A program made the position numbers and the translations under genes. This document shows, in pieces, positions 1 to 15,100 of a stretch of 64,000 nucleotides of DNA. Numbering within the stretch: the stretch's first letter is position 1; every line of letters begins with the position of its first letter. This DNA is from Isoptericola luteus. Its GTDB lineage: Bacteria > Actinomycetota > Actinomycetes > Actinomycetales > Cellulomonadaceae. Location: NCBI RefSeq assembly GCF_020297055.1, contig NZ_JAIXCQ010000002.1:248001-312000 (forward strand). Direction: 5' to 3'. Under the pieces are notes generated by a model that saw nothing but the letters and a program-made list of their open reading frames with translations, was not told the origin of the DNA and ran no database searches.

Positions 1-474
1 GCGCGCGATCGCGACCGCCTGGCGCTGCCCGGCGGAGAGGTGCCGCAGCGGCGTGCGCACCGACGGGATGCGCACGGTGAGGTGGTCGAGCAGCCGCCGT
101 GTCTCCGTCTCCATCTCGCCGTCGTGCAGCATCCCTCCGCGGCTGCGCAGCTCCTGGCCGAGGAACACGTTGGCCGTCACGTCGAGGTTCTCGCACACGG
201 CCAGGTCCTGGAAGACGCTCGCCACGCCCAGGTGGTTAGCCACCGACGGGCTCGACACGCTCACGGGCTCGCCGCCGATCTCCACCTGGCCGGTGCTGGG
301 CGCGAGCACGCCCGCGATCACCTTCGCCAGCGTCGACTTGCCGGCGCCGTTGTCGCCGACGAGCGCGACCACCTCGTGCGCGTGCACCTCGAGGTCGACG
401 TCGACCAGCGCCTCGACGGCGCCGAAGTACCGGCTCACCTCGCGCAGCGCGAGCAGCGGGATCCGTTCGTTCAC
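1..474 (-). CDS. Sugar ABC transporter ATP-binding protein, C-terminal part beyond the window
   Basis: N-terminal 158 codons of an ABC ATPase whose 3' end lies left of base 1. The Walker A motif GDNGAGKST is near residue 40, FQDLAVCENLDVTANVFLG gives the Q-loop region, and the signature LSAGQRQAVAIAR is at the window edge. This pattern fits carbohydrate-type ATPases (FrcA/RbsA/XylG group), which energise monosaccharide uptake at the inner face of the membrane. The GTG start overlaps the stop of the upstream ROK regulator (GTGA), so the two are translationally coupled. Whether it is a single-domain protein of about 260 residues or a double-domain one of about 500 cannot be seen. The sugar is unknown. 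Confidence 0.85.
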   Translation of the reverse strand, partial: MNERIPLLALREVSRYFGAVEALVDVDLEVHAHEVVALVGDNGAGKSTLAKVIAGVLAPSTGQVEIGGEPVSVSSPSVANHLGVASVFQDLAVCENLDVTANVFLGQELRSRGGMLHDGEMETETRRLLDHLTVRIPSVRTPLRHLSAGQRQAVAIAR

Positions 475-1682
475 TGGCCTTCCTCCCGCACCCTGGGCTG
501 GGCCACGGCATCGTCCTTGGGCTCGAACACGTCGGTGTGTGCGAGGGCGAGCGCCAGTGCCCCCTCGAGCTCGGAGCGCGTCCCGAGCCCGGCGGGCACC
601 ACGTCCAGCGGCGTGATGGCCGCCAGCAGCGTCCGTCGGCGCAACGCCTCGCGCAGCGGCGACAGGAAGACGTCACCGGTCTGGGCGAGCGCGCCGCCCA
701 CGACGACGATCTCCGGGTTGAACGCCGTCGCCAGGGAGGCGACGACGCCGCCGGTCACCCTACCCGCGTCGGCGACGATCTCGCGGCAGCCGGGGTCGTC
801 GTCGTTGGCCAGCCGTACGACGTCGCGCAGCGTGAGGTTCCCGTGGCTGCTGCGCAGCGGCTCGAGCAGCGCCCGGTCCCCCACGACCGTGTCCAGGCAG
901 CCGCGGCTGCCGCACGCGCAGATGTTGCCCGCCGGGTCCACCTGGACGTGGCCGATCTCGCCGGCCGTCCCGGCGACCCCGCGGTGCACGCGGCCGCCCA
1001 GCACGATCCCCGCGCCGACGCCGTGCCCGGCACGCACGTAGACAGCGTCGTGCGCCTCGCGCGCGGCACCCACCGTGCTCTCGGCGAGCGCGCCCAGGTT
1101 CGCGTCGTTGTCGACGAAGACCGGCCGCGCGAGACGCTTCGAGAGCACCTGTGCGACGGGGACGCCGTCCCAGCCGCGCAGGATCCCGCGCACCGTGACC
1201 TGCCCGGACGACGCGTCGACGGGCGCCGGGATGCCCACGCCGATGCCGAGCACCTCGTCGAGCCCGGCGCCGACGCGCTCCAGCAGGTCCACCAGGAGCA
1301 GGGCGGCCCGGTCCAGGCTGGTGTCGGCGCGGTGCTCGGCGGGCAGCGGCAGCACCTGCTCGGCGAGGACCTCGTGCGAGACGTCGGCGACCGCCACCGC
1401 CAGGTGCCGGACGCCGACGAGCACCCCGGCCACCAGGCCGACGCGGTGCGCGAGCGTGACGAGCTGGGCGCGCCGCCCGGAGCGGATCGTGTTGCGGACC
1501 TCGACGAGGCCACCGCCCACGAGCTCCTTGACGATGGTCGACACGGTCGCCGGGGAGAGCCCCGTCGCGCCGGTCAGCTCGACCTGGGTCAGCCCGCCGT
1601 GGCGCTTGACCGCGTCGACGACGCGGGCACGGTTCGCCTCGCGCAACGAGGACTGCGACCCCATCGGCAGCCGTCCTCTCAC
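471..1682 (-). CDS. ROK family transcriptional regulator
   Basis: A 403-residue repressor of the ROK family. An N-terminal winged helix (residues about 20-70, GGLTQVELTGATGLSPATVS) is followed by a sugar-kinase-like fold with VDNDANLGALAE, a glycine-rich GHGVGAGIVLGG loop and the zinc-type motif CACGSRGCLD near residue 265. Such proteins bind a sugar and control uptake genes. It follows mmsB at 126 bp and is coupled to the next ABC gene. A -10 hexamer TAGACT (1690-1695) lies 7 nt before GTG 1682, which favours a leaderless start there. An ATG at 1664 behind an AGAGGA site is the alternative and would give 397 residues. It is the likely local regulator of the sugar transporter genes, by position only. 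Confidence 0.88.
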   Translation of the reverse strand: MRGRLPMGSQSSLREANRARVVDAVKRHGGLTQVELTGATGLSPATVSTIVKELVGGGLVEVRNTIRSGRRAQLVTLAHRVGLVAGVLVGVRHLAVAVADVSHEVLAEQVLPLPAEHRADTSLDRAALLLVDLLERVGAGLDEVLGIGVGIPAPVDASSGQVTVRGILRGWDGVPVAQVLSKRLARPVFVDNDANLGALAESTVGAAREAHDAVYVRAGHGVGAGIVLGGRVHRGVAGTAGEIGHVQVDPAGNICACGSRGCLDTVVGDRALLEPLRSSHGNLTLRDVVRLANDDDPGCREIVADAGRVTGGVVASLATAFNPEIVVVGGALAQTGDVFLSPLREALRRRTLLAAITPLDVVPAGLGTRSELEGALALALAHTDVFEPKDDAVAQPRVREEGQ

Positions 1683-1703
1683 GCCCGGAAGTCTATGGTG
1701 CGA

Positions 1704-1743
1704 CGACGCGCGGGACGACGGTCCTTTGTCGCCCCGCGCGTCG
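1704..1743. terminator. Hairpin between mmsB and the ROK gene
   Basis: A 16-bp inverted repeat (1704-1719 with 1728-1743, one mismatch) has an 8-nt loop. On the minus strand it sits 48 nt past the mmsB stop and just before the ROK promoter. There is no T run, so it is either a weak terminator or a 3'-end stabiliser of the transporter mRNA. Confidence 0.5.
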
Positions 1744-1790
1744 TGACGCCGGTGGCCCGGCCGGGCGACGTCGCGCCCGGCCGATCCCGG

Positions 1791-2969
1791 TCAGCGGGCG
1801 ACGCTCGCGCGCCGCTTGTTGTAGATGTCGAACGCCACGGCCAGCAGCAGCACCAGGCCCTTGACGACCTGCTGCATCGACTGCGGCACGCCCATGAGCT
1901 GCATGCCGTTCGACATGACGGCCATGATCAGGCCACCGATCATCGCGCCGCCGACGCGGCCGACGCCGCCCGTCGTGGACGCGCCACCGATGAAGCAGGC
2001 GGCGATCGCGTCGAGCTCGAACATGTTGCCGGCGCCCGGCTGGGCGCCGTTCATGCGCGAGGAGTAGACGATGCCGGCCACCGAGGCGAGCACGCCCATG
2101 TTCACGAAGATCCAGAAGTTGATCTTCTTGACCTTGACGCCGGACAGCTCCGCGGCGTGGACGTTGCCGCCCACGGCGTACACGTGGCGACCGAACACGG
2201 ACTTCTGCGTGATGAGCGTGTACGCGATGATCAGCACGGCGAGGATGATCAGCACGACGGGCAGGCCGCGCGAGATCGAGAGCTGGTAGCCGAACCACAT
2301 GACCAGGGCCGCGACCGCCAGGAGCTTGACCACGAACAGCGGCATCGACTCGACGGTCTGCTGGTAGGCGATCTTGCCCTGCCGGGTGCGCCACTGGCCG
2401 ATCGCGTAGCCGACCACGCCGATCGCGAAGACGACCAGCGTGAAGACGTCGAACCCGTATCCGCCCAGCAGCCCGTTGAGGAACCCGTTGGCGATGTCCT
2501 GGTAGATGCCGCCGAACGGCGAGAGCGAGGCGTTGTCGAGCACGAGGAACGTCAGGCCGCGGAACAGCAGCATGCCCGCCAGCGTCACGATGAAGCCGGG
2601 GATCCCGACGTAGGCGACCCAGAAGCCCTGCCAGACACCGACCAGCGCCCCGACCACGAGCGCGGCGATGACGCCCACGTACCAGGGCATCCCGTTGCGG
2701 ACGACGACCACGGCACTGACGGCGCCGGTCAGGGCGACCACCGACCCGACGGACAGGTCGATCTGCCCGGCCACGATGATCATGACCATGCCGATCGCCA
2801 GGATCAGGATGTACGAGTACTGCAGGACGATGTTCGTGAGGTTCCCGGGAGACAGGAAGTTCGGGTTCAGCACGGCGAACAGCACGGAGATCGCGATGAA
2901 GGCGATGACGATGCCGCTCTGGCGCATGTTCCGGGTCAGGATGTCCCGGACCGAGTCGATGGCGTTCAT
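1791..2969 (-). CDS. mmsB: Multiple-monosaccharide ABC transporter permease
   Basis: A 392-residue integral membrane permease of the XylH/GguB/MmsB type, with about ten hydrophobic segments. The cytoplasmic-loop signature [17 protein letters not shown] (residues about 66-82) and [21 protein letters not shown] near residue 335 are typical of the BPD_transp_2 family (RbsC-like). It forms the channel for aldose uptake with the ATPase mmsA and the lipoprotein chvE. Its ATG overlaps the mmsA stop by 4 bp, so the two are coupled. In well-studied relatives the system takes up arabinose, galactose, xylose or glucose. The actual sugar here cannot be read from sequence. Confidence 0.93.
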   Translation of the reverse strand: MNAIDSVRDILTRNMRQSGIVIAFIAISVLFAVLNPNFLSPGNLTNIVLQYSYILILAIGMVMIIVAGQIDLSVGSVVALTGAVSAVVVVRNGMPWYVGVIAALVVGALVGVWQGFWVAYVGIPGFIVTLAGMLLFRGLTFLVLDNASLSPFGGIYQDIANGFLNGLLGGYGFDVFTLVVFAIGVVGYAIGQWRTRQGKIAYQQTVESMPLFVVKLLAVAALVMWFGYQLSISRGLPVVLIILAVLIIAYTLITQKSVFGRHVYAVGGNVHAAELSGVKVKKINFWIFVNMGVLASVAGIVYSSRMNGAQPGAGNMFELDAIAACFIGGASTTGGVGRVGGAMIGGLIMAVMSNGMQLMGVPQSMQQVVKGLVLLLAVAFDIYNKRRASVAR

Positions 2970-4525
2970 GAGGCGGTTTCCTTCGTGGGCAGGGGCTGGT
3001 CCCGTTCGATCGTCATGAGCTCCATGAGGCGCTCCTGCGTCGCCTCGGCGACGGGGAGCTCACCGGTGATCCGACCGAAGGCGAGGGTGTACACGCGGTC
3101 GCAGATGCCGAGCAGCTCGGGCAGCTCCGAGGAGATGACGACGACCGCCTTCCCCGCGGCCACCATCTTGTTGATGATCGTGTAGATCTCGTACTTGGCG
3201 CCGACGTCGATGCCGCGGGTGGGCTCGTCGAGGATGAGCACGTCCGGGTCGGTGTACAGCCACTTGGACAGCACGACCTTCTGCTGGTTGCCGCCCGAGA
3301 GCTTGCCGACGCTGTCCAGGACGTTGGGGGTCTTGATGTTCAGGGAGTTGCGGTACTCCTCCGCGACCCGGAGCTCCTCGTTGCCGTTGACCCAGCCGCG
3401 CGGGGCGAGCTTGTCCAGGGCGGCCGCCGAGATGTTGTGCCGGATGTCGTCGATGAGGTTCAGGCCATAGTGCTTGCGGTCCTCGGTGGCGTAGGCCAGG
3501 TTGTGCGAGATCGCCTCGGCGACGTTGCGGACCTGGATCTTCTTCCCGTCCTTGTAGACGTCGCCGCGGATGTTGCGGCCGTAGGTGCGGCCGAAGATGC
3601 TCATGGCCAGCTCGGTGCGGCCCGCGCCCATGAGCCCCGCGAGGCCGATGACCTCGCCCGCCCGGACGTGGAACGACGCGTCGAGGATGATCTGACGGCC
3701 GAGCTGCGTCGGGTGGTCGACGCTCCAGTTCTCGACCCGCAGCACCTCGTCACCGACCACGGCGGTCCGCTCGGGGTAGCGGTGCTCGAGGTCACGGCCG
3801 ACCATCCCGCGGATGATGCGGTCCTGCGTCGAGCCGGGCTCCGACATGTCGATCGTCTCGATCGTCCTGCCGTCGCGGATGATCGTGGTGCGGTCGGCGA
3901 TCTCCTCGATCTCGTTGAGCTTGTGCGAGATGATGATCGAGGTGATCCCGTGCTCCTTCAGCGACCGCAGCAGCCCGAGCAGGTGCTCGGAGTCGGTGTC
4001 GTTGAGGGCCGCGGTCGGCTCGTCGAGGATGAGCAGCTTGACCTCCTTCGAGAGCGCCTTGGCGATCTCGATGAGCTGCTGCTTGCCGACGCCGAGCGTG
4101 CCGACGGGGGTGGTCGGGTTCTCGTCCAGGCCCACGCGCTTCAGCAGCGCGGCGGCCTTGTGGTTCGCGGCGTTCCAGTCGATCATCCCGAGACGGTTGC
4201 GCGTCTCGTTGCCGAGGAAGATGTTCTCGGCGACCGACAGGAACGGCACCAGGGCAAGCTCCTGGTGGATGATGACGACGCCGCGCCGCTCCGAGTCCGA
4301 GATGGACCCGAACTCGGCCGGGGCGCCGTCGAAGACGATCTCGCCGTCGTAGGTGCCGTGCGGGTAGACGCCCGAGAGCACCTTCATGAGCGTGGACTTC
4401 CCCGCGCCGTTCTCGCCGCAGATGGCGTGGATCTCGCCCTGCTCGACGGTGAGGGTAACGTCCGACAGCGCCTTGACGCCCGGGAACTCCTTGGTGATGG
4501 AGCGCATCTCCAGAATCGTGCTCAT
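2966..4525 (-). CDS. mmsA: Multiple-monosaccharide ABC transporter ATP-binding protein
   Basis: A 519-residue double ATPase. Domain 1 has Walker [10 protein letters not shown] at residues 37-45, signature [15 protein letters not shown] and Walker [12 protein letters not shown]. Domain 2 has a degenerate Walker A ([11 protein letters not shown]), an intact signature [15 protein letters not shown] and Walker [13 protein letters not shown]. This one-active, one-degenerate layout is normal for RbsA/XylG/MmsA proteins. It hydrolyses ATP to drive the mmsB permease. It lies 133 bp downstream of chvE, separated by a very strong hairpin, and overlaps mmsB by 4 bp. The length is typical of the family. 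Confidence 0.95.
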   Translation of the reverse strand: MSTILEMRSITKEFPGVKALSDVTLTVEQGEIHAICGENGAGKSTLMKVLSGVYPHGTYDGEIVFDGAPAEFGSISDSERRGVVIIHQELALVPFLSVAENIFLGNETRNRLGMIDWNAANHKAAALLKRVGLDENPTTPVGTLGVGKQQLIEIAKALSKEVKLLILDEPTAALNDTDSEHLLGLLRSLKEHGITSIIISHKLNEIEEIADRTTIIRDGRTIETIDMSEPGSTQDRIIRGMVGRDLEHRYPERTAVVGDEVLRVENWSVDHPTQLGRQIILDASFHVRAGEVIGLAGLMGAGRTELAMSIFGRTYGRNIRGDVYKDGKKIQVRNVAEAISHNLAYATEDRKHYGLNLIDDIRHNISAAALDKLAPRGWVNGNEELRVAEEYRNSLNIKTPNVLDSVGKLSGGNQQKVVLSKWLYTDPDVLILDEPTRGIDVGAKYEIYTIINKMVAAGKAVVVISSELPELLGICDRVYTLAFGRITGELPVAEATQERLMELMTIERDQPLPTKETAS

Positions 4526-4592
4526 CTGCGCTCTCGTCCCTCCTTCAGTGGGGTGCGCCGTCGCGGAACGCGGCCGCGGCGAGCCCTGGGGA

Positions 4593-4630
4593 GGGCCCGC
4601 CCGTCGCCGCGGACGGCGACGGGCGGGCCC
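4593..4630. terminator. Strong 17-bp hairpin between chvE and mmsA
   Basis: A perfect 17-bp inverted repeat (4593-4609 with 4614-4630) has a 4-nt loop and is almost all G and C. It sits 28 nt past the chvE stop and 67 nt before the mmsA start, without a T run. In sugar ABC operons such a structure often stabilises the binding-protein mRNA or partly terminates, so that more binding protein than ATPase is made. That role is inference. Confidence 0.75.
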
Positions 4631-4658
4631 GTCCGTGATGAGGCCGAAGCCCCGAGGA

Positions 4659-5816
4659 TCAGTCCGCGGTCTGGCCGGACTCGACCTCTTCGGCCGTGTA
4701 GTACCCGGCGTCGATGAGCACCGGCGCGATGTCCTCGGCGAACACCGTCTGGACCTCCAGCAGGTACGACGGGACGACCTTGACGCCGTTGTCGTACGTC
4801 TCGGTGTCGTTCGCCTCAGGCTCCTCGCCGTTGACGAAGGACTCGGTGGCCTTCACGGCCTGCTCGGCGAGGAGGCGGGTGTCCTTGAAGATGGTCGAGG
4901 ACTGCACGCCGTCGTTGATGAGCTTGATGTTGGCGATCTCGGCGTCCTGCCCGGTGACGACCGGCAGGCCCTCCTCGAGCGTCGGGCCCATGCCCGCGCC
5001 CTGGAGCGCGTTGATGATGCCGCGGGAGAGCACGTCGGCCGGCGCGAGCACGCCGTCCAGCTCCTCGCCGCCGGAGTACGTGGAGGTCAGCAGGTCCTCC
5101 ATGCGGCTCTGGGCCGTCTCGAGCTCCCAGCGCAGCGTGGCGACCTGGTCGAACTCGGTCTGCTTCGACGGGACGCTGACGACGCCCGAGTCCATGTACG
5201 GCTTGAGCGTGTCCATCGCACCGTTGAAGAAGAAGTGCGAGTTGTTGTCGTCGGGCGAGCCGGCGAAGAGCTCGATGTTGAACGGGCCCTTCTCGTCGGT
5301 CTCGTTGCCGTCCGCGTCCAGGACGCCGAGGCCACGCAGCAGCGCGTTCGCCTGGGCGACGCCGACCGCGTAGTTGTCGAACGTCGTGTAGAAGTCGACG
5401 TTCTCGCTGTCACGGATGAGGCGGTCGTAGGCGATGACCGGGATGTTCGCCGCGGCGGCCGCGTCGAGCTGGCTGGTCAGGGCCGTGCCGTCGATCGAGG
5501 CGACGATCAGGGCGTCGACGCCCGCGGTGATCATGGCGTCGATCTGCTGGGTCTGGGTGGGGATGTCGTCGTTGGCGAACTGCAGGTCGACCGTGTAGCC
5601 GAGCCCCTCCAGACCCTCCTTGACGTTGTTGCCGTCCTGGATCCAGCGCTCGTAGGTCTGCGTCGGCATGGCGACGCCGACCTTGACCTCCTCGTCACCG
5701 TTGCCCGCGGCCCCGTCCCCGGAGCCGCTCCCGGCACCCTCTCCACCGCAGGCGGTCAGTGCCAGCGTCAGCGCCGCTCCGGCGGCCACCGCGCTCATGG
5801 TCCTGGCGAGTCGCAT
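4659..5816 (-). CDS. chvE: Multiple-sugar-binding lipoprotein (periplasmic-binding-protein type)
   Basis: A 385-residue solute-binding lipoprotein of the ChvE/XylF family. The signal peptide [20 protein letters not shown] ends in a lipobox LTAC with Cys about 23, followed by a Gly/Ser-rich linker. The mature part has [20 protein letters not shown] near residue 45 and [19 protein letters not shown], a binding-cleft region typical of ChvE. It is anchored outside the membrane, captures aldoses and delivers them to mmsB. A GAAGGAG ribosome site lies about 8 nt before the ATG. It is the first gene of chvE-mmsA-mmsB, and the preceding 312 bp hold a candidate operator. Confidence 0.93.
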   Translation of the reverse strand: MRLARTMSAVAAGAALTLALTACGGEGAGSGSGDGAAGNGDEEVKVGVAMPTQTYERWIQDGNNVKEGLEGLGYTVDLQFANDDIPTQTQQIDAMITAGVDALIVASIDGTALTSQLDAAAAANIPVIAYDRLIRDSENVDFYTTFDNYAVGVAQANALLRGLGVLDADGNETDEKGPFNIELFAGSPDDNNSHFFFNGAMDTLKPYMDSGVVSVPSKQTEFDQVATLRWELETAQSRMEDLLTSTYSGGEELDGVLAPADVLSRGIINALQGAGMGPTLEEGLPVVTGQDAEIANIKLINDGVQSSTIFKDTRLLAEQAVKATESFVNGEEPEANDTETYDNGVKVVPSYLLEVQTVFAEDIAPVLIDAGYYTAEEVESGQTAD

Positions 5817-5928
5817 CCTCGCGCTCCTTCTCGTCGTCGAGTGTCCCCCGGCGGCGAGGTTCGCCGCCGGCGCCCGTCCCGTCCAGGCGACCCTGGCCGG
5901 CGAACTGGTCCGCGTCCCAGCGTGATGT

Positions 5929-5943
5929 CTTCGAGTTCCGAAG
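5929..5943. promoter_or_regulatory. Candidate ROK-type operator in the chvE promoter region
   Basis: The inverted repeat CTTCG-N5-CGAAG directly abuts a -35-like TTGACT (minus strand, 5942-5947). A clear -10 is not visible. TTCG/CGAA half-sites are typical of some ROK repressors such as NagC, and a ROK gene lies in the same transcription unit. That makes this a plausible but unproven operator. The rest of 5817-6128 shows only the pullulanase terminator. Confidence 0.4.
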
Positions 5944-6036
5944 TCAAAGCCGCAGGCGTAACGATCTGGTCACAGGCGCGGCGACCAGCGGGTCAGCACC
6001 GTCCTGACCGGGTGAAATGCCCTGGGCCGCACGAAA

Positions 6037-6077
6037 CGAGCCGGGAGGGCGCCCGTGGCGGGCACCCTCCCGGCTCG
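6037..6077. terminator. Terminator hairpin after the amylopullulanase gene
   Basis: A 19-bp inverted repeat (6037-6055 with 6059-6077, one wobble position) has a 3-nt loop, 51 nt past the pullulanase stop on the minus strand. TTTCG follows the stem on that strand. The stem is strong and is probably an intrinsic terminator, though the T tract is short. Confidence 0.75.
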
Positions 6078-6128
6078 AACCGCTTCGTTCGCACCCCGAA
6101 CTCAAGGTGCGCCGGCGACCGCCACCCG

Positions 6129-12041
<5,913 letters not shown>

Positions 12042-12088
12042 GGGAAGACTCCTTCGTCGTCCGGGCGCGAGATCGCGACCACCCGGCG

Positions 12089-12118
12089 ACTGTACCCATT
12101 GCTGCAACCTTGCAGCAA
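12089..12118 (-). promoter_or_regulatory. Amylopullulanase promoter with LacI/MalR-type operator
   Basis: A perfect palindrome TTGCTGCAA-N2-TTGCAGCAA occupies 12099-12118. On the minus strand, TTGCTG (12113-12118) can serve as -35 and TACAGT (12089-12094) as -10, with an 18-bp spacer. The operator therefore covers the -35 and most of the spacer, as expected for repression. TTGCA-type palindromes are typical of LacI-family sugar repressors, including MalR of actinobacteria. No LacI-family gene lies in this window. Confidence 0.7.
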
Positions 12119-12149
12119 GAGCAACAGGAGCCTCTCCGGAACGCCGGAC

Positions 12150-12177
12150 GGCGCGGACCCCGGCAGGGGTCCACGCC
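12150..12177. terminator. Hairpin after the fused ABC exporter gene
   Basis: A 12-bp inverted repeat (12150-12161 with 12166-12177, one wobble pair) has a 4-nt loop, 21 nt past the ABC gene stop on the minus strand. It separates that gene from the pullulanase promoter. There is no strong T run. Confidence 0.55.
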
Positions 12178-12198
12178 GTCGTCGTCCGCGGCCGCGCG

Positions 12199-15100
12199 TC
12201 AGCCGGCCAGGTGACCCCAGCGCGGGGCGAGGTCGCTCCAGGGCCCCACGGCGACCACCTCGCCGTCGGTGAGCACGACCACGCGGTCCGCGCGCGCCAG
12301 CGCCGCACGCTTCGACGTCGACCCCACCACGGTGGTGCCGCGCGCCCGCAGGGACTCCCACAGCTCGATCTCGGTCGCCGCGTCGAGCGCGCTCGACACG
12401 TCGTCCGCGAGCAGCAGCTCCGCATCCGTCGCGAGCGCCCGGGCGAGCGCCAGGCGCTGCACCTGACCGCCGGAGAGCCGCACGCCCCGGTGCCCCACGA
12501 GGGAGTCCGGGCCACCGGCCTCGGCCACGTCCTGCTCCAGCCGGGCGGCCGCGACCGGACCGACGACCTCACGGTCGTGATCCAGGCGCACGTTCTCGGA
12601 GAACGTGCCCGAGAGCACCCTCGGCACCTGCGCGACGTGCGACACCTGGCCCGGCCGCAGGAACACCTGCGGGTCGGTCACGTCGGTGCCGTTCCAGCGG
12701 ATCCGGCCCGTGTGCTCCATGAGACCTGCCAGGGCGGACAGCAGGCTCGACTTGCCGGAGCCGACCTGCCCGAGCAGCAGCACCAGCTCGCCCCGGCGCA
12801 CCTCGAGGTCGACCCCCGACACGCCGATCGTGCCGTCGTCGTGCACGGCGGTCACTCCCGCCATCTCGAGGTGCCGCAGCTCGGTGCGCGGGCCCCGGCC
12901 CGGGTCCGGCGCGTCGCCCGTGAGCAGGTCCACGTCGTCCGGGACGTCCATCAGGTCGGCACCGCCCGCGAACCGGCTCGTGGCCAGCTGCCAGGAACGG
13001 GTGCCCGGCGCCTCCGTGACGACGGCACCCGCGACCACCCCGAACCAGCCGAAGCCGTTCACCGCGTTGAAGAGCAGCAGCGCGGTGGCCAGCCCCCACG
13101 TCTCCGTGAGGTAGCCCGCCCACGCGGCGACCGCGCCGAGCTGGACCATGATCAGCGGCACGCCGTCGAGCGTGGCCTGCACCCGGTGCTCGAAGATGGC
13201 GGCCCGCACGCGCCCGTCGTCGACGTCGCGCAGGTGGGCGTGCACCTGCGGCGTGCGCGCGGCGAGCTTGACGGAGCGCGCCGAGTCGAGGGCCGAGACC
13301 AGCGCGCGGCCGAACCCCGCGCGCGCCGCCGACGACCGGGTCGCGGAGCGCCCCGCGATGGGGCGGCCGATCGCCGACGCGCCCGCCGACACCACCATCA
13401 CCGCGAGCAGCACCGCGCCCGCCAGCCACGAGCGGCTCAGCAGCGCCGTCACCCCCGCGATGAGCAGGCCGTTGACGAAGTCCACCCAGCGGTCCGCGTA
13501 CCGCACGAACCGGTCCGCGTCCATCGCGCGGGCCACGATCTCGCCGGGCGGCGTGGCCGCGAGACGACGCTGGCGCGTCTGCCCCGCCATGACCGCCATC
13601 CGCACGCGCAGCAGCACCTCGACCCACCAGCGGGGGTAGACGTACAGCGCGCGGGCGAGGCACAGCGGAGCCACCACGAGCAGCACCGTGAGCAGCACCA
13701 GGAGCACCGTCGGGAACGCACCGGTCTGCAGGCTCTCGACCGCGTGGCCCCAGAGGAAGCCGGAGATCGCACCCTGTGCGGACACCAGGCTCGCGACCAG
13801 GAACAGCCCGGCGCCCACCAGGCCCCACCACGGGCGCACGAACAGCGCGTGCAGCACGCCGCGCGCCAGGCTCGGCCCGTCGCCCGGGTCGTCCAGCTCG
13901 GGTACGGCCCCGCGGCGGCGGCGTCCGCCGACCGCCTCGGAGCGCACCGCCTCGGAGCGCGCTGCCTCCGGGCCGTTGGACCCGGACGGGACGCCACCGG
14001 CCGCCTCCCGGGTCGCGTCGTCGGTCGCCTCGCCGCTGGCCTCCAGGAGCGTGCGGTAGCGCCCGGGCACCCGGGCGAGCTCGGCCCTCGCCCCGGCCTG
14101 CACGACGCGCCCGTGGTCCAGCACCGCCACGAGGTGCGCGCGTTCGATGGTCGTGAGCCGGTGCGCGACGAGCACCCCGGTGCGTCCCGCGAGCAGCCGC
14201 TCGGACGCCGCCACCACCCGGGCCTCGGTGAGGGGGTCCATGCGTGCCGTCGCCTCGTCCAGCACCACGACCTGGACGTCGCGGACCAGCAGCCGCGCGA
14301 ACGCCACGAGCTGCTCCTCCCCGGCGGACAGGGTGGTGCCGCCCGGGCCCAGCAGCGTGTCGAGCCCGTCCGTCAGCCCGGCCACCCAGGCGTCCAGCCG
14401 CAGCTCGCGCACGGCCGCCTCGACGTCGGTGCGCGGGACGTCGCCGAAGAGCGTGATGTTCTCCGCGAGGGTGCCGGCGATGATCTCGGTGCGCTGCGTC
14501 ACCACGCCCACCGCGGCGCGCAGCTTCTGTAGGTCCAGGTCGCGCACGTCGACGCCGCCCAGGTGCACCGAGCCGGGCTCCGGCTCGACGGCGCGCGACA
14601 GCAGCGACGCGAGGGTCGACTTGCCCGACCCGGTGCGCCCCACCAGGGCGACGGTCTGGCCGGCCGGCACGCGCAGGTTCACCCCCGCGAGCGCGAACGT
14701 GCCCTCGGCGTACGAGAAGTGCAGGTCGCGCAGCTCGATCGACAGCGGCCCCTCGGGGACGTCGAGACCGCCGTCAGGCTCCGGCTCGACCGCCAGCATC
14801 TGCCGGATCCTGGTGATCGCCCCCAGACCCTCCTGGATGTCCGGGAGGTGGTGGATGAGCTGGTCCACCTGGCCCACGAACATCGCCGTGACGAGGAACA
14901 GCGTGACGAGGTCGCCGACCGCCAGCCCGCCGCCGGCGGCGAGGGCGGCACCCACGACGGCGACGCCGCCCAGCAGCGCGGCCAGCACCACGCCGGCGCG
15001 GCGCAGCATCTTCGCCTCGACGATCACGACCGCCTCGAAGGTGCGGTGCACCTCCGCCGAGCGCGCGGCGAGGCGGCGGATCGCGAACGGCCGCCCCAGG

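Noticed and set aside
537-3185. Long plus-strand frame opposite the ROK and mmsB genes
   Set aside because: No conserved motif; the minus strand encodes recognised proteins in full.
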